DNA of 11,167 nt, taken from assembly GCA_015661795.1 (NCBI GenBank), contig DQVJ01000222.1, forward strand, positions 1 through 11,167, in the 5' to 3' direction. This document shows positions 8,501-11,167 of this stretch, in pieces. This DNA comes from Sulfurovum sp. (lineage in GTDB: Bacteria > Campylobacterota > Campylobacteria > Campylobacterales > Sulfurovaceae). The notes under the pieces are model-generated. The model worked only from the letters and a program-made list of their open reading frames with translations, searched no databases and was not told where the DNA came from. The position numbers and the translations under genes were made by a program. Each line of letters opens with the position of its first letter. Positions within the stretch are counted from its first letter, which is position 1.

Positions 8501-8667
8501 CTTGCTCCTACATATCCTCCACTCACAGAAACTTGATCTAGTATAGAAGCCGGGAATATTTCCTTTGCTATATTCTGATAGGCAAATATCGACAAAAGCA
8601 ACATAAACACCATTAAAATATGGTTAATGATAGGCTTATCAATGGCAAAACGGATGAAGCCTCGCAT
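5551..8667 (-). CDS. RND-superfamily efflux permease (AcrB/HAE1-like)
   Basis: Inner-membrane proton-driven exporter of 1038 residues, the usual length for the AcrB type. Twelve transmembrane helices follow the family pattern: TM1 about 12-30, then a large periplasmic loop (31-330), TM2-TM6 (331-476), TM7 (518-537), a second large loop (538-880), TM8-TM12 (882-1030). Conserved motifs include the N-terminal FAIDKPIINHILM, the TM4 segment GALIALGMLVDEAIVVAEN (385-403), GATEMFPAVLTATLTTVFAFLP, and RLRPILLTSITTVLGL (973-988). In TM4 the usual Asp-Asp proton pair is Asp395-Glu396. TM10 reads GLAGVVVNDGLIMLDFI with no lysine, unlike AcrB. The ATG has AAGGAG five bases upstream. No HlyD-type adaptor or TolC-like partner is in the window. 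The gene lies between an FtsL-like gene and ispB, so the substrate may be an envelope or lipid component rather than a drug; this is inference. Annotation as a permease is secure, substrate is unknown. Confidence 0.93.
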   Translation of the reverse strand: MRGFIRFAIDKPIINHILMVFMLLLSIFAYQNIAKEIFPASILDQVSVSGGYVGASADVLDKMVVATIEDDLKSLSEIDTLYTAIQNGSFSIKADIKTANDTQLVLADVKDIIAKTRRDLPSDMDEPLARVLVHDYPLLLVAVSGDVSKKELIAAADELKSKLALIPDLSSIEIRGDTDEEVVIKIDQKKLDAYDLDKAAVYKAISNISSIFPAGTLDGQGDHLYISTINGEKDAKSLSMTLLSVGGKRFRLKDIAEVYYGLGDPTQISHFNGKQNISLNINKSKEGNAIALSKEIRKVLETFSKKYARVNFEAYTDTSIWIKNRLNLVSSNILFGLILVFLALFLSVNIRIATVVAIGIPASFMITLVVADMIGYSLNMLTLLGALIALGMLVDEAIVVAENIYRHMEMGKTPRDAAIDGATEMFPAVLTATLTTVFAFLPLLMMSGKMGMFMQVLPIMISVLLLSSLFEAFYFLPLHAKEFYSIGTFKKEKHEDDFWVNFIIRYDRFLEKLLLHKKRSLAIILIFIVLGTVGISKVTKFQLFPEFDAQQVYMNGKININNDLSETEVYVTQVEEALLALLDKKEMDSITSVIGFKFNKDQSFELGENLFQIFINLHEKAPENFFDKYINPIFSLEYDDTDMIRTRLSQDIAREVQKKIVEKFKNQEIDGKKLYEEFNVYVQQAGIVSNDIEIGFEHPDRHLMLNAMKQVEEKLREIEGVEDIADNANEGERELKLRVNEYGQSLGFSEGYITSVLKGAFLKAEYAKMFNEKGLVRVKIEDVYKQDASEIGNFQLSTPDGQQRVKLSEVCDFTYQKSFVKIFKEDGDKVRSLFARVEKNIITPIEVMDKIEPLLETLKKQGVKLIIKGEEKENAKLQKEMTQALLIAIFLIFITLVWMFNSLVLPLIILTTIPLSLFGALLGTYMMGIHMTMPGMMGVIGLAGVVVNDGLIMLDFIKGSKNYKEMTKRADMRLRPILLTSITTVLGLSSLMFFASGQALILQPMAISLGFGVAWATVLNLYYVPLMYAVIYRVKEKA

Positions 8668-8688
8668 ACTGTCTCCTTGTCGTGTTAA

Positions 8689-8955
8689 TTAGTTCTTGAT
8701 CACAAAAATAGTATCTGTTACTTGATTTTTAAATTTTAAAGCTTCTACATTTTGCTTTAACATAATTTCTTCTGCCTTCAGTGCAGCAACTTCTCTTTGT
8801 AATTTATTTACGATTTTACTCTCATAATATATTTGATTACTCAGATATATCTTTATCATAGCAAGTATCAGCACAATACTTACCCCCATTATAATAACAA
8901 ATACCATACCAAAAGTAATACCATTTGCCTTTACGAATTTCTTTTTATTTTTCAT
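8689..8955 (-). CDS. Small single-pass membrane coiled-coil protein, FtsL/DivIC-like
   Basis: 88 residues with bitopic divisome architecture: a short basic cytoplasmic N-terminus (MKNKKKFVKANG), one transmembrane helix (about 13-37), then a periplasmic helix rich in heptad-spaced hydrophobics (about 40-72, including NKLQREVAALKAEEIMLKQNV), and a short tail. FtsL joins FtsB and FtsQ in the complex that activates septal peptidoglycan synthesis. FtsL sequences are too divergent to name with certainty by eye. The position supports it strongly: the gene begins inside the end of rsmH (11-base overlap), which is where ftsL follows rsmH (mraW) in the division and cell-wall clusters of many bacteria. 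Only a weak AGG about nine bases upstream serves as ribosome site, so translation probably depends on coupling to rsmH. The RND permease starts 21 bases after its stop. FtsB/DivIC is the alternative. Confidence 0.7.
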   Translation of the reverse strand: MKNKKKFVKANGITFGMVFVIIMGVSIVLILAMIKIYLSNQIYYESKIVNKLQREVAALKAEEIMLKQNVEALKFKNQVTDTIFVIKN

Positions 8956-9868
8956 TATAAAACCTAAAACTTCTTAGTTTTGCTGATCTGCTTCGAGGAT
9001 TTATTTTTAATTCCTCTTTACTCGCTGTAATAGGTTTACGTGACAGTGCTTTACCTAAATCATGGTTTTTACCACATGTACACCGCATCGCCTGAGGATC
9101 ACAGATGCATGCATTTGCCCACTTTTTAAATCTGTTTTTGACCAACCTGTCTTCAAGAGAATGAAAAGTGATAAGTGACACTACTTCACCTTTATAATGT
9201 TTTGCTTCGATAGCATCAAGCAAACCTTCTATCTCTCCTAATTCATTGTTTACCTCGATGCGAATCGCCTGGAACATTAAGGTAGCAGGATGTATTTTTC
9301 CTCCTGAGGGGATAACAGTTTTAGTTATTTCACTCAATTCTTTTGCACTTGTTATCGGTGCTTTTGCTCTTGCTTCTATGATTGCAGATGCAAGTTTCTT
9401 ATACGATCTTACCTCGCCATAAGTGTCAAATATATATTCCAGTTTATCTTGTGAATATCTATTCACAACATCATAAGCACTCAATGCTGCATTAGCATCC
9501 ATACGCATATCCAAAGTTTCTGACGTAAAAGAAAAACCTCTACTTTTTTTGTCAAGTTGTAAAGAAGAGACACCAAAGTCAGCTAACAGTGCTGTAAGCG
9601 GCGTCTCCTTAAGTGTAGGAAGGACTGTTGCAAAGGTTCCTTTGTAAAGTGTACTGCGCTGAGAAAATGGATCTAATCGTTTTTTGGAAAATACCAAAGC
9701 TTCATTATCTCTGTCTATACCCACATGTTTTAAGTGTTTATATTTTGCCAAGACTTCAAAACTATGTCCTGCATACCCAAGTGTACAGTCTACAAAGTAT
9801 CCCTCATTAACAGCATTAAAACTTTCCAATACTTCCTCTAAAAGTACAGGTATATGAGGTGTTTGCAT
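8945..9868 (-). CDS. rsmH: 16S rRNA (cytosine(1402)-N(4))-methyltransferase
   Basis: Methylates N4 of C1402 in the decoding centre of 16S rRNA with S-adenosylmethionine. Starting at the ATG 9866-9868 the protein has 307 residues and opens with QTPHIPVLLEEV, the canonical beginning of RsmH. Seen in order: SAM motif VDCTLGYAGHSFEVL (26-40; second glycine of the common GGGGHS replaced by tyrosine), GIDRD (50-54), LADFGVSSLQLD (95-106), RGFSF and LDMRMD (110-124), HPATLMFQAIRIEVNNEL (193-210), ITFHSLEDRLVKNRF (233-247), and a cysteine cluster CIC...CTC (254-265), followed by NPRSRSAKLR. A GTG 24 bases further upstream (9890-9892) is in frame but adds eight atypical residues (MGKAKRKE) and has no ribosome site. 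It is the first gene of the leftward cluster and overlaps the FtsL-like gene. Confidence 0.97.
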   Translation of the reverse strand: MQTPHIPVLLEEVLESFNAVNEGYFVDCTLGYAGHSFEVLAKYKHLKHVGIDRDNEALVFSKKRLDPFSQRSTLYKGTFATVLPTLKETPLTALLADFGVSSLQLDKKSRGFSFTSETLDMRMDANAALSAYDVVNRYSQDKLEYIFDTYGEVRSYKKLASAIIEARAKAPITSAKELSEITKTVIPSGGKIHPATLMFQAIRIEVNNELGEIEGLLDAIEAKHYKGEVVSLITFHSLEDRLVKNRFKKWANACICDPQAMRCTCGKNHDLGKALSRKPITASKEELKINPRSRSAKLRSFRFYNEK

Positions 9869-9873
9869 CTCTT

Positions 9874-9878
9874 TCCTT
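9874..9878 (-). promoter_or_regulatory. Ribosome binding site of rsmH
   Basis: AAGGA on the minus strand, five bases before the ATG at 9866-9868. It lies downstream of the alternative in-frame GTG (9890-9892) and so can serve only the ATG. This decides the shorter, 307-residue RsmH. Confidence 0.75.
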
Positions 9879-9906
9879 TTGGCTTTGCCCACATTTTAAT
9901 TATGAA

Positions 9907-9915
9907 TGTTATAAT
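9907..9915 (+). promoter_or_regulatory. Extended -10 promoter of the aldolase-fold gene
   Basis: TGT followed by a perfect TATAAT (9910-9915), i.e. an extended -10 element, with no recognisable -35. Strong -10 with poor -35 is typical of Campylobacterota housekeeping promoters. The expected start site near 9922 leaves a leader of just over 20 bases containing AAAGG (9933-9937), seven bases before the ATG at 9945. Confidence 0.6.
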
Positions 9916-9936
9916 AGCGAAATAATCCTAACAAAG
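9908..9936 (-). promoter_or_regulatory. Possible rsmH promoter
   Basis: On the minus strand TATAAC (9908-9913) with a weak TTTGTT (9930-9935) 16 bases upstream. Transcription would begin about 30 bases before the rsmH ATG. It overlaps the plus-strand -10 of the divergent aldolase-fold gene almost completely. Weakly supported by match quality, but some promoter must lie in this 76-base gap because the neighbouring gene is divergent. Confidence 0.35.
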
Positions 9937-9944
9937 GTTTCAGC

Positions 9945-10520
9945 ATGATGGACAAACATCTCATTGATGATATCAAACACGTCTCACTTTCACTCTTTAA
10001 CAAAAACTTTTTTTCTGTTTATCATGGTTCTATCTCAGCAAGAGTCAGTCAAAGTGAGTTTATTATCAATTCAAAAGACACTATTTTGGATGATGTAGTG
10101 GAAGAATCACTTGTAAAACTTGACTGTCAAAAAAGAGACTACCGCTGGAGTTTAGCAAACCCTGATGTACACATACATGAACATATCTATGAGACCATCC
10201 ATAATGCCAAGTACGTATGTTATACTATGCCACCGTATGCCACAGCATACTCACTCAAACATGGTAAAGTATCTCCTGCAGACTTTTATGGAAAACAGGT
10301 CTTAGGTGAAGTCATTGTCTATGACCCTAAAAACATTGACAACTGGCTCGAACGTGCTCCCTATGAAATACCCCAATTCTTTCAAAAACATGATACTCAC
10401 CTACTTCTTATTAAAGGTTTTGGACTTATCTCTTATGACAGAGATATCACAGAAATGGCAAAGAAGATATCTATCTTGGAAAATTCTTGCAGATTATTGG
10501 CTTTATCTGCAAACCTCTAG
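9945..10520 (+). CDS. Class II aldolase/adducin-fold protein with substituted metal ligands
   Basis: 191 residues covering a complete class II aldolase/adducin domain, the fold of fuculose-1-phosphate aldolase and ribulose-5-phosphate 4-epimerase. Recognisable landmarks are VYHGSISARV (25-34; family GNxSxR), the NPDVHIHEHIYETIHNAKYV stretch (72-91; family SSExxxHxxiY), CYTMPPYATAYS (92-103; family HxHxxxxTA), and LLLIKGFGLISYDRDITEMAKKI (153-175; family LLxxHGxxxxG). In the enzymes the zinc is held by two histidines in HxH and one in NHG. Here these positions read Tyr93, Met95 and Phe159, and the catalytic Glu corresponds to Asp74. Ordinary zinc-dependent aldol cleavage is therefore unlikely, and a non-enzymatic or altered role is inferred. 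The protein is intact and has its own promoter and ribosome site (AAAGG). The first of two consecutive ATGs is preferred by spacing. It is divergent from rsmH and converges with the next gene with three bases between stop codons. Confidence 0.82.
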   Translation: MMDKHLIDDIKHVSLSLFNKNFFSVYHGSISARVSQSEFIINSKDTILDDVVEESLVKLDCQKRDYRWSLANPDVHIHEHIYETIHNAKYVCYTMPPYATAYSLKHGKVSPADFYGKQVLGEVIVYDPKNIDNWLERAPYEIPQFFQKHDTHLLLIKGFGLISYDRDITEMAKKISILENSCRLLALSANL

Positions 10521-10523
10521 GTT

Positions 10524-10982
10524 TTATCTATTATATACAGTTTCACGTAAGTTTTCACTCACCAGAGTAACGGTATGTGTCGTAGCATTTTTAACAATGC
10601 TTATACGTATAGGTTCCTGATGAAACTTATCTTTAAAATAATTTGACAAGTTTTCCAAAGATTTTTGAGAGATTAAGTGGACTTTTTTGGCATAGGGTAC
10701 TTCGATCTTTTTGATGACAACTACTAAGATATTATCTCTGTTTTTCCAAATGCCTGATGCTTCAATATGTAAATCTTTTACATAAGCGTCATCTTTTTGT
10801 ACACTTACCAATAATACGATAGAGAAAGTATGGTCTACTCTTAGATTTAAATATTCTTTTTCTATTGTCTCTGTCCCGTTATTTCCACTTTGTGTTACAG
10901 CATACCAGTTACCCACTAAATCGGTTGGGCTTAATGCATGAAGATAAAAGACATTTAAAAGTAAAAATATAAAAACTTTCAT
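10524..10982 (-). CDS. Predicted secreted small protein, possibly lipocalin-like beta-barrel
   Basis: 152 residues, not assignable to a named family by eye. The N-terminus MKVFIFLLLNVFYLHA is a clear Sec signal with probable cleavage after Ala16, giving a mature periplasmic protein of about 136 residues. There is no lipobox cysteine. The mature part starts LSPTDLVGNWYAV, with a Gly-x-Trp near the front, and has alternating hydrophobic strands, a second GIWK (77-80), and TVTLVSE near the end. This resembles small lipocalin-like or stress-type beta proteins in which the opening strand carries LxGxW; that is fold-level resemblance only. The mature part contains no cysteine. AGGAG lies five bases before the ATG and a TATAAT about 30 bases upstream. 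It is convergent with the aldolase-fold gene and divergent from the gene at 11103, so it is probably monocistronic. Confidence 0.75.
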   Translation of the reverse strand: MKVFIFLLLNVFYLHALSPTDLVGNWYAVTQSGNNGTETIEKEYLNLRVDHTFSIVLLVSVQKDDAYVKDLHIEASGIWKNRDNILVVVIKKIEVPYAKKVHLISQKSLENLSNYFKDKFHQEPIRISIVKNATTHTVTLVSENLRETVYNR

Positions 10983-11009
10983 ACAATCTCCTAAGCTTAA
11001 TTACCTAAT

Positions 11010-11015
11010 ATTATA
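11010..11015 (-). promoter_or_regulatory. -10 element for the secreted-protein gene
   Basis: Perfect TATAAT on the minus strand, 27 bases before the ATG at 10980-10982 and upstream of the AGGAG ribosome site. No good -35 is seen: the region 17 bases upstream is one arm of the inverted repeat at 11019-11039. Confidence 0.5.
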
Positions 11016-11018
11016 TAA

Positions 11019-11039
11019 AGATATTACTGTGAAATATCT
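11019..11039. repeat. Perfect 7-bp inverted repeat, possible operator
   Basis: Arms AGATATT and AATATCT separated by a seven-base spacer ACTGTGA. Total 21 bp, so arm centres are 14 bp apart, between one and two helical turns. It lies immediately upstream of the minus-strand -10 at 11010-11015, covering its spacer and -35 position, and 27 bases before the plus-strand extended -10 at 11066. The placement suits a dimeric regulator acting on one or both genes. AT-rich arms of this length can arise by chance, and no T-run follows, so a terminator is unlikely. Confidence 0.4.
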
Positions 11040-11065
11040 GTAAACAGTTTTGTAAAGCTATGTTT

Positions 11066-11074
11066 TGTTATACT
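11066..11074 (+). promoter_or_regulatory. Extended -10 promoter of the gene at 11103
   Basis: TGT followed by TATACT (11069-11074), the same extended -10 layout as at 9907-9915, with one mismatch to consensus. The start site would fall near 11081, leaving a leader of about 22 bases with GAGGA (11090-11094). TGTAAA occurs twice upstream (11039-11044 and 11051-11056), 12 bases apart, without forming a convincing -35. Confidence 0.5.
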
Positions 11075-11102
11075 TGTCGAATTATAAATGAGGACAAAAT
11101 GT

Positions 11103-11167
11103 ATGAATCAAACAAAAAAAAGATTGACGATTATAAACCTTGCAATCTCTATCACTGACATAGAAAC
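11103..11167 (+). CDS. Start of an unidentified gene, cut by the window edge
   Basis: Twenty-one codons plus two bases, open to the end, beginning MNQTKKRLTIINLAISITD. GAGGA (11090-11094) lies eight bases before the ATG at 11103-11105, and an extended -10 is present further upstream, so a real gene start is likely. A basic run (KKR) is followed by a mildly hydrophobic stretch that is too short here to call a membrane segment. An ATG four bases earlier (11099) is in another frame that stops after 19 codons. I do not recognise the family from so few residues. Confidence 0.6.
   Translation, partial: MNQTKKRLTIINLAISITDIE

Noticed and set aside
9869..9892. Longer rsmH beginning at GTG 9890-9892
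   Set aside because: The extra residues are unlike RsmH N-termini, and the AAGGA site lies downstream of this GTG, five bases before the ATG at 9866-9868.
11099..11158. Alternative ATG at 11099 for the rightmost gene
   Set aside because: That frame stops after 19 codons, and its spacing to GAGGA is shorter (four bases) than that of the ATG at 11103, whose frame stays open.
1..11167. CRISPR array, tRNA/rRNA gene, insertion sequence, integrase or phage genes
   Set aside because: No spaced direct repeats, cloverleaf-like segments, transposase or integrase motifs, or terminal inverted repeats were seen. Nearly all of the window is filled by housekeeping-type genes.

Overview
The window is an AT-rich (roughly one-third GC) chromosomal segment that looks like a member of the Campylobacterota (former Epsilonproteobacteria), most likely a Sulfurovum/Sulfurimonas-type sulfur bacterium. 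The main argument is gene order. The series ispB - hemA - proS - (FxsA-like membrane protein) - hemC, all on one strand and nearly without spacers, is as I recall the arrangement in Campylobacter and Helicobacter. The protein sequences fit this group. The exact genus is inference.

Layout. Everything from 1 to 9868 is transcribed leftward (minus strand). In transcription order this is rsmH (16S rRNA methyltransferase), a small FtsL/DivIC-like membrane coiled-coil protein, a large RND efflux permease with no adaptor or outer-membrane partner in the window, a 91-base gap with candidate promoters, then ispB (polyprenyl diphosphate synthase), hemA (glutamyl-tRNA reductase), proS (prolyl-tRNA synthetase), an FxsA-family membrane protein, a periplasmic thiol-disulfide protein of DsbC/DsbG type, and hemC (porphobilinogen deaminase), which runs off the left edge. 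Most junctions are overlaps of 1 to 56 bases, which indicates one or two tightly coupled operons. Their roles are cell-envelope/division, isoprenoid side chains for quinones, and the first steps of tetrapyrrole synthesis.

To the right of 9900 the pattern changes to single genes. A class II aldolase/adducin-fold gene (plus) is divergent from rsmH over a very short shared promoter region. It converges, with only three bases between stop codons, on a small gene (minus) for a predicted secreted protein. That gene in turn is divergent from a gene whose first 21 codons close the window. The last intergenic region holds a perfect 7-bp inverted repeat between two candidate promoters.

I see no mobile element, CRISPR array, tRNA or rRNA. 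Most of the window is ordinary housekeeping DNA. The points of real interest are a prolyl-tRNA synthetase that cleanly lacks the editing (INS) domain although its surroundings are of the full-length bacterial type, an aldolase-fold protein that has lost all three zinc-binding histidines, and an RND permease with an altered proton-relay pair.
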